64,000 bases of DNA from Herbidospora yilanensis. GTDB lineage: Bacteria > Actinomycetota > Actinomycetes > Streptosporangiales > Streptosporangiaceae. Below are positions 54,268-63,539 of the stretch, piece by piece. The notes beneath the pieces are model-generated. The model was not told the DNA's origin. It ran no database searches and worked only from the letters and a program-made list of their open reading frames with translations. Positions within the stretch are counted from its first letter, which is position 1. Each line of letters begins with the position of its first letter. The translations under genes were made by a program, and so were the position numbers. The stretch covers positions 1-64,000 of the forward strand of contig NZ_BBXE01000014.1 in NCBI RefSeq assembly GCF_001570565.1, given 5' to 3'.

Positions 54268-54869
54268 CGCCTCTCGACGACCCGGCTGACCACGAAGCCG
54301 ATCGTGGCCGCGACCAGCGCGACCCCGGCCGCGATCGGCATGATCAGCCCCTCGTTCCGGCGGGCCGCCTCACCGGCGAGCGCGCCGAGGGCGACGTAGC
54401 CGACGACCCAGATCGTGCCGCCGGCCATGGCCCAGAGGCCGAACCGGCGGCGCGGCATGGCCAGGATCCCGGCCAAGACCGGGGTCAGCGCGTTGAGGCC
54501 CGGCACGAAATAGGTCAGCGCGATCAGCCAGCCGCTGCCGTGGAGCACCTCTTCGGCCTGTTTCCACTTCTCGTCGCCGACCCACCGGCCCAGCCGGCTC
54601 GCCCGCACGCGCGGCCCGAAGCGGCGTCCGATCCAGTGGCCCGAGAACGCACTCACCGCGACGCCGCCCACTCCGCCCGCGACCACCAGCGGGCCTTCGG
54701 CGAGGGTGTCGACCGTCGTCCCGGCGATGATCAGCGACAGGTCGCCGGGCACGATGACGCCGATGAGCAGCATGCCTTCGAGGGCGACGTACAGGAGGGT
54801 GACGGCGGCGACGAGGTAGGGGCTCTGGTCGGTCAGCCAGTCGAGGAGCTGGTCCACGGCATCGAGCAT
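54264..54869 (-). CDS. DedA family membrane protein
   Basis: 201 residues from the ATG at 54869. Four to six membrane segments with the DedA (SNARE-associated) pattern: [34 protein letters not shown], and [23 protein letters not shown]. DedA proteins are linked to lipid-carrier recycling and membrane potential; specific members flip undecaprenyl phosphate. It follows the LysE-type gene by 20 bp in the same direction. Confidence 0.88.
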   Translation of the reverse strand: MLDAVDQLLDWLTDQSPYLVAAVTLLYVALEGMLLIGVIVPGDLSLIIAGTTVDTLAEGPLVVAGGVGGVAVSAFSGHWIGRRFGPRVRASRLGRWVGDEKWKQAEEVLHGSGWLIALTYFVPGLNALTPVLAGILAMPRRRFGLWAMAGGTIWVVGYVALGALAGEAARRNEGLIMPIAAGVALVAATIGFVVSRVVERR

Positions 54870-54889
54870 CGTCTCCCTCTGCCCAGCGG

Positions 54890-55492
54890 CTATCCGGTCA
54901 CGCCTTGGACCACGAGCCACAACCCGGCCCCGGCCAGCAGCAGCCCGCTCGCGGCCAGCGTCGCGCGGTAGGCGCGCGGGCCCAGCCGGTGCCGCCCGGC
55001 GGCGACGAGCCCGGCCAGGACCACCTTGGCGCCGACGAGGAGCAGATAGAAGCCGATCAGGAACGCGGCGGCCGGGCCGAGGCCCCGCTCCCAGGCGGCC
55101 ACGACGAGCGGCCCGCCGACGGTGATCCAGAACAACCACGGGTGCGGGTTGGTCAGGTTGACCAGCACGCCTTTGCCGACCTGCGAGGGCACCCTCTCGC
55201 CGGGCGCCGGGAGGACGGCCGTGCGGGCCGCCGTGACGGCCTCGGCGCCGAGGTAGACGACGTACAGGCCCCCGGCGATCGACAGACCCCGCAGCAGACC
55301 GGACGGGAGCGCGCCCGCGAGCACGATCGACGACACCACGACGGGCAGGTCGGAGAGCAGCGGCACGCACGCCATGCGCAGCCCGGCCGGGAAACCCCCG
55401 CGAAGGCTCGCGGTGATGACCAGGCCGAGCAGCGCGCCCGGGGCGACCCCGGCGCCGAGGCCGAGGCCGATTCCGAGCATCAGTTCCCGCAC
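54890..55492 (-). CDS. LysE family translocator
   Basis: 200 residues from a GTG at 55492 (an ATG four codons later is an alternative). About six hydrophobic segments. LysE signatures: LGIGLGLGAGVAPGALLGL at the N-terminus, VYLGAEAVTAAR, and VLVNLTNPHPWLFWITVG in the middle. Members export amino acids or related metabolites. It begins 11 bp after the fadB stop, so it may be part of one long leftward transcript fadA-fadB-lysE-dedA. Confidence 0.85.
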   Translation of the reverse strand: MRELMLGIGLGLGAGVAPGALLGLVITASLRGGFPAGLRMACVPLLSDLPVVVSSIVLAGALPSGLLRGLSIAGGLYVVYLGAEAVTAARTAVLPAPGERVPSQVGKGVLVNLTNPHPWLFWITVGGPLVVAAWERGLGPAAAFLIGFYLLLVGAKVVLAGLVAAGRHRLGPRAYRATLAASGLLLAGAGLWLVVQGVTG

Positions 55493-55503
55493 ATCACGGG
55501 AGC

Positions 55504-57495
55504 CTAGGGGAGGAACCGGGCTCCGTTGACCGCCTCGGAGACGCCCGTCCGGTCGAGGTAGGGCGTGATGCCGCCCAGGTGGAACGGCCAGCCCGCGCCC
55601 AGGATCAGGCACAGGTCGATGTCCTGCGGCGCGGAGACGACCCCCTCGTCGAGCATGATGCGGATCTCCTCCGCCAGCCCGCGCAGCGCCCGTTCCCGCA
55701 CCTCCTGCTCGTTCGAGACGAACCCGCGGCCCGGGTGGAGCGTGTCGCCGCCGGTGGCCACCATCGTGGCCAGCGCGGCCGAGACCGGGAACCGGTCGGG
55801 GTAGGCGGCGTTCATGGTCTCGGCGACGTGCAGCGCGACCGCCGGGCCGACCAGCTTGAGCAGCGTGAACGGCGTCATCGGCAGGCCGAGCCCGTCGAGC
55901 GCGTGGTCGGCGACGTCGGCGGAGGTGCCCGAGTCGACCGACGCCAGCACCTCGCCCATGAACCGGGTGAGCAGCCGGTTCACCACGAACGCGGGCGCGT
56001 CCTTGACCAGCACCGCCGACTTGCGGAGCTGCTTGGCCGCGGCGAACGCGGTCGAGACGGTCACGTCGTCGGTCCGCTCGCCGCGCACGATCTCCAGCAG
56101 GGGCATGACCGCGACCGGGTTGAAGAAGTGGAACCCGACGAGCCGCTCGGGGTGGCGCAGCCGCGACGCCATTTCGGTGACCGACAGGGAAGAGGTGTTG
56201 GTCGCCAGCACGCAGGTGTCGGAGACGACCTCCTCGACCTCGGCGAACACCTGCTGCTTGACCTTCAGGTCCTCGAACACCGCCTCGATGACGAAGTCGG
56301 CGTCGGCGAACGCCTCCTTGGTCAGCGACCCGGTGACCAGCGTCTTCAGGCGGGTGGCCTGGTCGGCGGTGACGCGGCCCTTGGCCCGGAGCGTGTCGAT
56401 CTCCTGGTGGACGTGGCCGACGCCCCTGTCGACGCGTTCCTGGTCGAGGTCGGTCAGCACGACCGGCACCTGCAGCCGCCGCGCGAACAGCAGCGCGAAC
56501 TGCGAGGCCATCAGCCCCGCGCCGACCACGCCGATCTTGGTGATCGGGCGGCCCGGCACCCCGGGCACCCCGGCCGGCTTCTTGGCCCGCCGCTGCGTCA
56601 GGTCGAAGGCGTAGAGCCCGGCGCGCAGCTCGTCGCTCATGATGAGGTCGGCCAGCGCGTCGTCCTCGGCCGCGAACCCGGTGTCGCGGTCGCTCGTGCG
56701 GGCCCGCTCGATGAGCTCCAGGGCCCGGTACGGAGCCGGCGCCGCCCCCCGGATCTTCAGGTCGACCAGCTCGCGGGCCTGGGCCACGACGGGCGCCCAG
56801 TCGGTGGACTCGTGCCCCGGCCGCTCGACCAGGACGTCGCCGTTGACCACCCTGGCGGCCCAGCGCAGCGACTCCTCCAGGAAGTCGGCCGGCTCGAACA
56901 GCGCGTCGGCGAGCCCCAGCCCGTAGGCCTCCGGCCCCTTGATCATGCGGTTCTGCGACAGCGGATTCTCGACGATCAGCTTGATCGCCTTCTCCGGCCC
57001 GATCAGCCGCGGGGTCAGGTAGGTGCCGCCCCAGCCCGGCACCAGCCCGAGGAAACACTCGGGGAAGGCGACCGCGGGCACCCCGGCGGAGATCGTCCGG
57101 TACGTGCAGTGGAGCGCCAGCTCCAGGCCGCCGCCCATCGCGGCGCCGTTCACGAACGCGAACGAGGGGACCGTCAGCTCCCCGAGCCGCCGGAACACGT
57201 CGTGGCCGAGCCGCCCCACGAGGTGGGCCTGCTCCCGGCCGGAGATGGTGGCGGCCTCCTTGAGGTCGGCCCCCACCGCGAAGATGAACGGCTTGCCGGT
57301 GACCCCGACGGCGGCCAGGTCGGTGCGCTTCTCGATCGAGTCGAGGGCGTTCTTCAGCTCGTTGAGCCCGCCCTCGCCGAAGGTGTTCGGCTTGGTGTGG
57401 TCTTCGCCGTTGTCGAGGGTGATCAGCGCCATCGTGCCCGCGCCGTAGGGCAGTTCGACGTCGCGGACCAGGGCGTGCGTTACCAGCTCGCTCAT
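55504..57495 (-). CDS. fadB: Fatty acid oxidation complex alpha subunit (enoyl-CoA hydratase/3-hydroxyacyl-CoA dehydrogenase)
   Basis: 663 residues from the ATG at 57495. The N-terminal crotonase domain (to about 230) has NGAAMGGGLELALHC (oxyanion hole) and FPECFLGLVPGWGGT (catalytic Glu). The NAD-binding dehydrogenase domain begins at about residue 325 (KIGVVGAGLMASQFALLFA) with GFHFFNPVAVMPLLEIV holding the catalytic His. It performs two steps of beta-oxidation and pairs with the thiolase encoded by the overlapping upstream gene (4-bp overlap). Confidence 0.95.
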   Translation of the reverse strand: MSELVTHALVRDVELPYGAGTMALITLDNGEDHTKPNTFGEGGLNELKNALDSIEKRTDLAAVGVTGKPFIFAVGADLKEAATISGREQAHLVGRLGHDVFRRLGELTVPSFAFVNGAAMGGGLELALHCTYRTISAGVPAVAFPECFLGLVPGWGGTYLTPRLIGPEKAIKLIVENPLSQNRMIKGPEAYGLGLADALFEPADFLEESLRWAARVVNGDVLVERPGHESTDWAPVVAQARELVDLKIRGAAPAPYRALELIERARTSDRDTGFAAEDDALADLIMSDELRAGLYAFDLTQRRAKKPAGVPGVPGRPITKIGVVGAGLMASQFALLFARRLQVPVVLTDLDQERVDRGVGHVHQEIDTLRAKGRVTADQATRLKTLVTGSLTKEAFADADFVIEAVFEDLKVKQQVFAEVEEVVSDTCVLATNTSSLSVTEMASRLRHPERLVGFHFFNPVAVMPLLEIVRGERTDDVTVSTAFAAAKQLRKSAVLVKDAPAFVVNRLLTRFMGEVLASVDSGTSADVADHALDGLGLPMTPFTLLKLVGPAVALHVAETMNAAYPDRFPVSAALATMVATGGDTLHPGRGFVSNEQEVRERALRGLAEEIRIMLDEGVVSAPQDIDLCLILGAGWPFHLGGITPYLDRTGVSEAVNGARFLP

Positions 57496-58676
57496 GCCAG
57501 GTTCTCCCAGATGACGGTGCCGCCCATGCCGAGGCCGACGCACATGGTGGTGATGCCGTAACGGACCTCGGGGTGCTCGGCCATGCTGCGCGAGAGCTGC
57601 GTCATCAGCCGCACGCCGCTCGACGCGAGGGGGTGGCCGTAGGCGATCGCGCCGCCGTAGGGGTTCACCCGGGGGTCGTCGTCGGCGATGCCGAAGTGGT
57701 CGAGGAAGGCCAGCACCTGGACCGCGAACGCCTCGTTGATCTCGAACAGCCCGATGTCGCCGATCGACAACCCCGCCAGCCGCAGCGCCCGCTCGGTCGA
57801 GGGGATCGGCCCGACGCCCATCAGCTCGGGGTCGACGCCCGCGAAGGCGTAGGAGACCAGGCGCATCCGCCCGGTCAGCCCCAGTTCGGCCGCGACGTCC
57901 TCGGCGGCGACGACGCAGCCGGTGGCGCCGTCGTTGATGCCGGAGGCGTTGCCCGCCGTCACGTTGCCGTGGGGCCGGAAGGGCGTCTTGAGGTTGGCCA
58001 GCCCCTCCATGGAGGTGCCGGGCCGCATGGCCTCGTCGGCGGTGGCCAGGCCCCAGCCCTCTGCGGCCTTCCGGGTGGCCATCGGCACCAGGTCGGGCTG
58101 GATCACGCCGTCGGCGTAGGCCTTGGCGGCGCGCTCCTGTGAGAGCACGGCGTAGGCGTCGGCCCGCTGCTTGGTGATCGCCGGGTAGCGGTCGTGCAGG
58201 TTCTCCGCCGTCATGCCCATGACCAGGGCCGAGCCGTCGACCAGTTGCTCGGACAGGAAACGCGGGTTGGGGTCGACCCCCTCGCCCATCGGGTGGCGGC
58301 CCATGTGCTCGACGCCGCCGGCGATGGCGACGTCGTAGGCGCCGAAGGAGATCCCGCCCGCCACGGTGGTCACGGCGGTCATCGCGCCCGCGCACATGCG
58401 GTCGATGGCGTAGCCGGGAACGGTCTTGGGCAGGCCCGCCAGGATCGCGGCCGACCGGCCGATCGTGAGGCCCTGGTCGCCGATCTGGGTGGTGGCCGCG
58501 ACGGCGACCTCGTCGACCCGCTCGGGCGGCAACGACGGGTTGCGGCGCAGCAGTTCGCGGATGACGCGGACGACCAGATCGTCCGCCCTGGTCTCGGCGT
58601 AGAGGCCCTTGGGCCCCGACTTGCCGAACGGCGTGCGAACGCCGTCGACGAAGACGACTTCACGTGACGCGGGCAC
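57492..58676 (-). CDS. fadA: Acetyl-CoA C-acyltransferase (thiolase)
   Basis: 394 residues. Thiolase residues: nucleophile Cys95 in IDRMCAGAMT, NEAFAV, catalytic His in YGHPLASSG, and the C-terminal Cys in TTMCVGLGMGG. It cleaves 3-ketoacyl-CoA to acetyl-CoA at the end of each beta-oxidation round. First gene of the fadA-fadB operon, as in S. coelicolor SCO6027-SCO6026. A palindrome lies 38 bp upstream. Confidence 0.95.
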   Translation of the reverse strand: MPASREVVFVDGVRTPFGKSGPKGLYAETRADDLVVRVIRELLRRNPSLPPERVDEVAVAATTQIGDQGLTIGRSAAILAGLPKTVPGYAIDRMCAGAMTAVTTVAGGISFGAYDVAIAGGVEHMGRHPMGEGVDPNPRFLSEQLVDGSALVMGMTAENLHDRYPAITKQRADAYAVLSQERAAKAYADGVIQPDLVPMATRKAAEGWGLATADEAMRPGTSMEGLANLKTPFRPHGNVTAGNASGINDGATGCVVAAEDVAAELGLTGRMRLVSYAFAGVDPELMGVGPIPSTERALRLAGLSIGDIGLFEINEAFAVQVLAFLDHFGIADDDPRVNPYGGAIAYGHPLASSGVRLMTQLSRSMAEHPEVRYGITTMCVGLGMGGTVIWENLA

Positions 58677-58713
58677 GGTATCTCCCTATCTGCGTGGGCT
58701 GACACCCTAATGC

Positions 58714-58725
58714 TACTCGTGAGTA
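58714..58725. promoter_or_regulatory. Putative fatty-acid-regulator operator upstream of fadA
   Basis: TACTC-GT-GAGTA is a perfect 12-bp dyad 38 bp before the fadA start codon, where it would overlap the promoter. TetR-type regulators of fatty acid degradation in actinobacteria bind TTACTC/GAGTAA-like dyads. Assignment is inference. Confidence 0.5.
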
Positions 58726-58749
58726 ACCAACGGGATGTGCGGCATACTG

Positions 58750-58763
58750 GGAAATCGCTTTCC
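58750..58763. promoter_or_regulatory. LacI operator upstream of the lacI-type gene
   Basis: GGAAATCGCTTTCC has arms GGAAA/TTTCC around TCGC, 11 bp before the lacI GTG start, so binding there would block its own expression. A fully palindromic version is present at 63451. Confidence 0.75.
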
Positions 58764-58774
58764 GGGAGGATGTC

Positions 58775-59755
58775 GTGGTCACGCTCGAAGACGTCGCACG
58801 CCATGCCGGGGTGTCCCTCGCCACCGCCTCACGGGTGCTGAACGGCAGTGCCCGCCAGGTGGGCGCCGGGCTCCGGGCCAAGGTCGAACAGGCCGCGGCC
58901 GAACTCGGCTACCGCACCAACGTCGCCGCCCAGACCCTCGCCCGGGGGGCCGGGAACGTGATCGGCCTGGTCGTCCACGACCTCGTCGACCCCTACTTCG
59001 CCGCCATCGCCGACGGGGCCGTGCGGGCGGCCGAGGCCCACGGGATGGTCGTCATGGTCGGCACGACCCACCGCGACCCCGCCAAGGAGATCGCCTACGT
59101 CTCCTCCCTGGGGGCGCAGCGGGCCCGCGCGGTGATCCTGGCCGGGTCGCGGACGGACGACCCCTCGGCCGCGGGCCTGCGGGCCGAGCTGGACCGTTAC
59201 CGGAACGGCGGCGGCCGGGTCGCGGTCATCGGCCAGGATCTTCTCGGCACGGACACCGTCGCCGTCGCCAACCGCTCGGGGGCGGCCGCGCTGGCGGAGG
59301 CCCTGACGGCCATGGGGCACCGGCATTTCGCCATCCTGGCGGGGCCGCCCCGGCTGATCACGGCCGTCGACCGGTGCGAGGGGTTCGCGGCGGCGCTCCC
59401 CGGGCCGGCCCCGCAGATCATCCACGGGCCGTTCGACCGCGACGGCGGCCACACCGCCGCCCACTCGATCGGGCCCGACGTGACGTGTGTGTTCGCGGTC
59501 AACGACGTCATGGCGGTGGGGGCGCTGGCGGCCTTCCGCGAGCGCGGGATCCGGGTGCCCGAGGACGTCTCGCTCGCGGGCTTCGACGACATCGCGACCC
59601 TGCGCGACCTCGTCCCGGCCCTCACCACGGTCCGGCTCCCGCTGGCCGACCTGGGCGCACGGGCGGTGGAACTGGCCCTGGCCGACGACGACGGGCCCAC
59701 GGTGGTGCACGTGGAGGGCGAGGTCGTGATCAGGGAGAGTGTGCGAGCCCGGTGA
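58775..59755 (+). CDS. LacI family transcriptional regulator
   Basis: 326 residues from a GTG. N-terminal LacI helix-turn-helix (TLEDVARHAGVSLATASRVLNG), hinge helix NVAAQTLARG, then a ribose-binding-protein-like sensor domain (NVIGLVVHDLVDPYFAAIADG ... VFAVNDVMAVGALAA). Probably represses itself and the sugar genes to its right through GGAAA/TTTCC sites. Its stop overlaps the start of the next gene by 4 bp. Confidence 0.93.
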   Translation: MVTLEDVARHAGVSLATASRVLNGSARQVGAGLRAKVEQAAAELGYRTNVAAQTLARGAGNVIGLVVHDLVDPYFAAIADGAVRAAEAHGMVVMVGTTHRDPAKEIAYVSSLGAQRARAVILAGSRTDDPSAAGLRAELDRYRNGGGRVAVIGQDLLGTDTVAVANRSGAAALAEALTAMGHRHFAILAGPPRLITAVDRCEGFAAALPGPAPQIIHGPFDRDGGHTAAHSIGPDVTCVFAVNDVMAVGALAAFRERGIRVPEDVSLAGFDDIATLRDLVPALTTVRLPLADLGARAVELALADDDGPTVVHVEGEVVIRESVRAR

Positions 59756-60471
59756 GATTCGCGATCAGCACGCTCGGGCTGCCGGGTTCGTCTCTCGCCG
59801 AGGCCGTCGAGGTGGCGGTCCGGCACGGGGTCGGGGGGCTGGAGCTGCGGCTTCACCCGGACATGCCGCTGGACGCCGATCCCCGCGAGGCCGGGCTGGA
59901 GGTCGTCTCGATATGCGGATACATCCGTATCGCCGAGACCGGTCCCGACGAGCCGGTGATCGACGCGCTGCGGGCACAACTCGCCCTGGCCGATCGGTTC
60001 GGGGCGCTCGGGGTGCGGGTCTTCCCCGGCGGGCCGGACGCCGAGGCCGCGCTGCGGCGGCTCGCGGCCGTCGCGGGGGAGAGCCGGGCGCGGGTGCTGG
60101 TCGAGACGCACGACCACATGGCCACCGGAGCCGCCGTGGGAGCGCTGCTCGACCGGTTCGGGCGGCCCGAGGCAGCCGGGGCGATCTGGGACGTCCTGCA
60201 TCCCTGGCGGAACGGGGAGGACCCGGCCGCCACGTTCGAGGCGCTCGCGCCGCATCTCGCCTACGTCCAGATAAAGGACGCCGCCGGCGCCACGCCCCGG
60301 CCGATGGGGCTGGGCGAGGTGCCGCTGAACGTGGTCGGCGCGCTCCTGCGGGACTATCCCGGGTGGTTCTCCCTCGAATGGGAGAAGGCCTGGCATCCCG
60401 AGGTCGAGCCCCTCGACGAGGTCATACCGGGGGCTCGGGAGTGGGTGCGATCAGTCGTTCGTAGCGGGTGA
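59752..60471 (+). CDS. TIM-barrel sugar isomerase/epimerase family protein
   Basis: 239 residues from the GTG at 59752, which overlaps the lacI stop. Xylose-isomerase-like (AP_endonuc_2) fold: RFAISTLGLPGSSLAEAVEVA, LELRLHPDMPLDADP, VLVETHDHMATGAAVGALL, and metal-site candidates IWDVLHPWRNGEDP, YVQIKDAAG and FSLEWEKAWHPE. It is shorter than typical members (about 270-290). It overlaps the next, convergent gene by 50 bp. Substrate unknown; the operon context suggests a sugar or sugar acid. Confidence 0.85.
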   Translation: MRFAISTLGLPGSSLAEAVEVAVRHGVGGLELRLHPDMPLDADPREAGLEVVSICGYIRIAETGPDEPVIDALRAQLALADRFGALGVRVFPGGPDAEAALRRLAAVAGESRARVLVETHDHMATGAAVGALLDRFGRPEAAGAIWDVLHPWRNGEDPAATFEALAPHLAYVQIKDAAGATPRPMGLGEVPLNVVGALLRDYPGWFSLEWEKAWHPEVEPLDEVIPGAREWVRSVVRSG

Positions 60472-61255
60472 TCATCTCGGCCACGACCTCGTCGGGGTCC
60501 CTGGCCCAGACGTCGGCGTTGAAGATCTCGACCTCGACGTCGCCGTCGTATCCGGCCGCGCGGACCGCCTCGGTCAGCGGCCCGAAGTCGATCACGCCGT
60601 CGCCCATCATGCCCCGGCCCAGCAGGACGTCGGCCGGGAGCGGGACCAGGAAGTCGCACACCTGGTAGCCGAAGATCCTGGCGCGGGCGATCTCGGTGAG
60701 GACCTCCGGGTCCCACCACACGTGGAAGGTGTCGACCACCACCCCGACGTTCTCGTAGGGCTCGGCCAGGTCGTTGGCCTGCTTCAGGGTGGACAACACG
60801 GCCCGGTCGGCGCAGTACACGGGATGGAGGGGTTCGAGCGCCAGGCGCACCCCCGCCTGGGCCGCGTAGGGGGCGAGGACCTGGAGGGACTCCGCCACGC
60901 GGGACCGGGCGGCGGGCAGGTCCCGGGAGAAGGCGCCCAGTCCTTCGCCCGGCACCACGCCCGGAAGGCCGCCGACGACCATGACCAGGCACGACGCGTT
61001 CAGGGCCGCCGCCTCGTCGATGGCGCGGCGGTTGTCGTCGAGGGCGTCGTCTCCGCCGGTCAGGAAGCCGCCCCGGCACAGGGAGGAGACCCGCAGGCCC
61101 GCGTCGCGGACCAGCTTGACCGACTCCTCCAGGCCCTGGTCGGCGACGTTCTGCCGCCACAGGCCGATCGCCTCCAGGCCGTGCCGGGCGCAGCCCTCGA
61201 CGGCCTCGCGGACGGTCCACCGTCTGGTCGTCCACTGGTTCAGGGACAGGCTCAT
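60422..61255 (-). CDS. Sugar phosphate isomerase/epimerase (TIM barrel)
   Basis: 277 residues. AP_endonuc_2 fold with SLNQWTTRRWTVREAVEGC at the start, LALEPLHPVYCADRAVL, VGVVVDTFHVWWDPEV, and DVEVEIFNADVWARDPDE supplying likely metal ligands (Glu, Asp, His, Glu). Last gene of the leftward operon with a Gfo/Idh/MocA oxidoreductase and DUF993, overlapping the latter by 4 bp. It probably isomerises the keto-sugar made by the oxidoreductase; this is inferred from context. Confidence 0.87.
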   Translation of the reverse strand: MSLSLNQWTTRRWTVREAVEGCARHGLEAIGLWRQNVADQGLEESVKLVRDAGLRVSSLCRGGFLTGGDDALDDNRRAIDEAAALNASCLVMVVGGLPGVVPGEGLGAFSRDLPAARSRVAESLQVLAPYAAQAGVRLALEPLHPVYCADRAVLSTLKQANDLAEPYENVGVVVDTFHVWWDPEVLTEIARARIFGYQVCDFLVPLPADVLLGRGMMGDGVIDFGPLTEAVRAAGYDGDVEVEIFNADVWARDPDEVVAEMITRYERLIAPTPEPPV

Positions 61256-62301
61256 CGGCCGTACACCGCCTCAAGCGAGCTCATGCGGGCGGCGGCGAGG
61301 TCGGGGTCGGCGATCAGGCCGGCGCGCCCGGCCAGGCGGTGCACCTCGCGGAGGTGGGGGAGGGAGCGGGCCGACTGGGCGCCGTTGACCATGACGAAGG
61401 CGTCCTGGTGGCCGTTGAGCCAGGCCAGGAAGACGATGCCCGTCTTGTAGTGGAAGGTGGGGGCTTCGAAGATCTTCCGGGACAGGTCGACCGTGGGGGC
61501 CAGGAGGCGGTCGTACTCGTCGAGGTCGCCGGCGTCCAGGGCGGTCAGGGCCGCCGACGCCACGGGGGCGATGGCGTCGAAGATGCCGAGCAGGGCGTGC
61601 GAGCCCGACTTGATCAGGGACGGGTAGTTGAAGTCGTCGCCCGTGTAGAGGCGCACCCCCTCCGGCAGCGCCGCGCGCAGCGCGACCTCGTGGGCCTCGT
61701 CGAGCAGCGAGACCTTCACCCCCTCGATCTTCGCGGCGTTCTCCCTGACCAGGGTCAGGAACTCGGCCGTCGCCTTCTCGACGTCCGGGGAACCCCAGTA
61801 GCCCGCCAGGTTGGGGTCGAACATCTCGCCGAGCCAGTGGAGGATGGCCGGGCGGCCGACCTCGGCCAGCAGGCGGCCGTAGATCCGGTGGTAGTCCTCC
61901 GGGTGCCGGGCGGCCGCCGCGAGCTGCCGCGACGCCATGATGATCACACCCGCCCCGGCCTCCTGGACGGTGGCGATCTGCTCCAGGTAGGCGTCGAGCA
62001 CGTCTTCCAGGCCGGCCGGGCCGGTGAGCTGGTCGGTGCCGGCGCCGCAGGCCACCAGGTCGGGGGCCTCGGCCGCGCTCAGCCTGATCAGCTCCTTGGT
62101 CGCCGCCCAGTCGAGGCCGGCGTTGCGCTGGGCGGTGTCCATGGCGTCGGCGACGCGGAAGCCGTGGGACCACAGGTGCCGGCGGTAGTGGAGCGTGGCC
62201 TCCCAGTCGACGACGGCCGGTCTGCCCGGTGTGTTGTCGGCGAGCGGATCGGCCACGACGTGGGCGGCGGCGTACACGACCCTGCTTTTGAAGGTCTTCA
62301 C
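61252..62301 (-). CDS. DUF993 family (dihydrodipicolinate synthase-like) protein
   Basis: 349 residues from the GTG at 62301, which overlaps the oxidoreductase stop by 4 bp. A TIM-barrel protein of the DUF993 family: [67 protein letters not shown] and [13 protein letters not shown]. The Lys in GVKVSLLD aligns with the position of the Schiff-base lysine in dihydrodipicolinate synthase-type aldolases. It is probably a carbon-carbon lyase in sugar or sugar-acid breakdown. Confidence 0.85.
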   Translation of the reverse strand: MKTFKSRVVYAAAHVVADPLADNTPGRPAVVDWEATLHYRRHLWSHGFRVADAMDTAQRNAGLDWAATKELIRLSAAEAPDLVACGAGTDQLTGPAGLEDVLDAYLEQIATVQEAGAGVIIMASRQLAAAARHPEDYHRIYGRLLAEVGRPAILHWLGEMFDPNLAGYWGSPDVEKATAEFLTLVRENAAKIEGVKVSLLDEAHEVALRAALPEGVRLYTGDDFNYPSLIKSGSHALLGIFDAIAPVASAALTALDAGDLDEYDRLLAPTVDLSRKIFEAPTFHYKTGIVFLAWLNGHQDAFVMVNGAQSARSLPHLREVHRLAGRAGLIADPDLAAARMSSLEAVYGR

Positions 62302-63434
62302 GACGTCACCGCCATGCGGCGGCCCTCGGCCGCCGAGCGGAGGCCCAGCTCGGCCAGCAGCACCCCGCGCGCGCCGGAGCGCAGCGTGTAGGGGAACGGC
62401 GCGTCGTCGACCACGTGGCGCACGAACCGCTCCCACTGGACCTTGAAGCCGTTGTCGAACTCGGTGTTGTCGGGGACCTCCTGCCAGCCGTCGCGGAACC
62501 TGGCCGTGGCGGGCAGGTCGGGGTTCCAGACCGGTTTGGGGGTGGCGCTGCGGTGTTGTACGCGGCAGCCGCGCAACCCGGCGACCGCGCTGCCGTGGGT
62601 GCCGTCGACCTGGAACTCCACCAGTTCGTCGCGGTTCACCCGGACCGCCCACGACGAGTTGATCTGGGCGACCGCGCCGCCGCCGAGCTCGAACACCGCG
62701 TAGGCGGCGTCGTCGGCGGTCGCCGCGTAGGCCTGCCCGCGCTCGTCCCACCGCTCGGGGATATGGGTCGTGACGTGGGCGTAGACCGAGGTGACCGGGC
62801 CGAACAGGTTCTCCAGCACGTAGGCCCAGTGGGGGAACATGTCGAGCACGATCCCGCCGCCGTCTTCGGCGCGGTAGTTCCACGACGGGCGCTGCGCGGC
62901 CTGCCAGTCGCCCTCGAACACCCAGTAGCCGAACTCGCCCCGGATCGACAGGACACGCCCGAAGAACCCGCCGTCGATGAGCCGCTTCAGCTTCAGCAGG
63001 CCCGGCAGGAACAGCTTGTCCTGCACGACGCCGTTCTTCACCCCGGCGTTCTCGGCCGTGGCGGCCAGTTCCAGCGCCTCGGCCGAGGTCTCGGCGGTCG
63101 GCTTCTCGCAGTAGACGTGCTTGCCGGCCGCGATGGCCTTCTTCGTCGCCTCGACCCGGGCCCGGGTGATCTGCGCGTCGAAGTAGATCGTGTTGGCCGG
63201 GTCGGCCAGCGCGGCGTCGAGATCGGTGGTCCAGTCGGCGACGTCGTGCGTGGCGGCGAGCTCCTTGAGCTTGGCCTCACTCCGCCCGACCAGCACCGGC
63301 CGCAGCCTGACCTTCGAGCCGTCGGCGAGCACGACCCCGCCCTCGGCGTTGATCGCCAGCACCGACCGCACCAGATGTTGCCGGTATCCCATCCGCCCGG
63401 TGACCCCGTTCATCACCACGCCAAGCTCGGCCAT
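62298..63434 (-). CDS. Gfo/Idh/MocA family oxidoreductase
   Basis: 378 residues from an ATG with GAAGGAGG upstream. N-terminal Rossmann domain ([17 protein letters not shown]) and the conserved [18 protein letters not shown] with the catalytic Lys of the EKP motif; the C-terminal domain has [15 protein letters not shown]. The dinucleotide loop is atypical (NGVTGRMGY rather than GxGxxG), a variant shared by a subgroup in sugar operons. First gene of the three-gene operon; the palindromic operator at 63451 lies 16 bp before its start codon. Confidence 0.9.
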   Translation of the reverse strand: MAELGVVMNGVTGRMGYRQHLVRSVLAINAEGGVVLADGSKVRLRPVLVGRSEAKLKELAATHDVADWTTDLDAALADPANTIYFDAQITRARVEATKKAIAAGKHVYCEKPTAETSAEALELAATAENAGVKNGVVQDKLFLPGLLKLKRLIDGGFFGRVLSIRGEFGYWVFEGDWQAAQRPSWNYRAEDGGGIVLDMFPHWAYVLENLFGPVTSVYAHVTTHIPERWDERGQAYAATADDAAYAVFELGGGAVAQINSSWAVRVNRDELVEFQVDGTHGSAVAGLRGCRVQHRSATPKPVWNPDLPATARFRDGWQEVPDNTEFDNGFKVQWERFVRHVVDDAPFPYTLRSGARGVLLAELGLRSAAEGRRMAVTS

Positions 63435-63450
63435 GCGGTCCTCCTTCAGT

Positions 63451-63464
63451 GGAAAGCGCTTTCC
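63451..63464. promoter_or_regulatory. Perfect LacI operator between oxidoreductase operon and GH13 gene
   Basis: GGAAAGCGCTTTCC is a perfect 14-bp palindrome, the same site type as at 58750. It lies 16 bp before the leftward oxidoreductase start and 75 bp before the rightward alpha-glucosidase, so one LacI dimer could control both. Confidence 0.8.
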
Positions 63465-63539
63465 GCACGGTACGTCGGCGCGCTCCCGGAACGCAAGGGT
63501 TCTGATTAACTAGGCAAACGACCAGCAAAAAGGGAGTGT

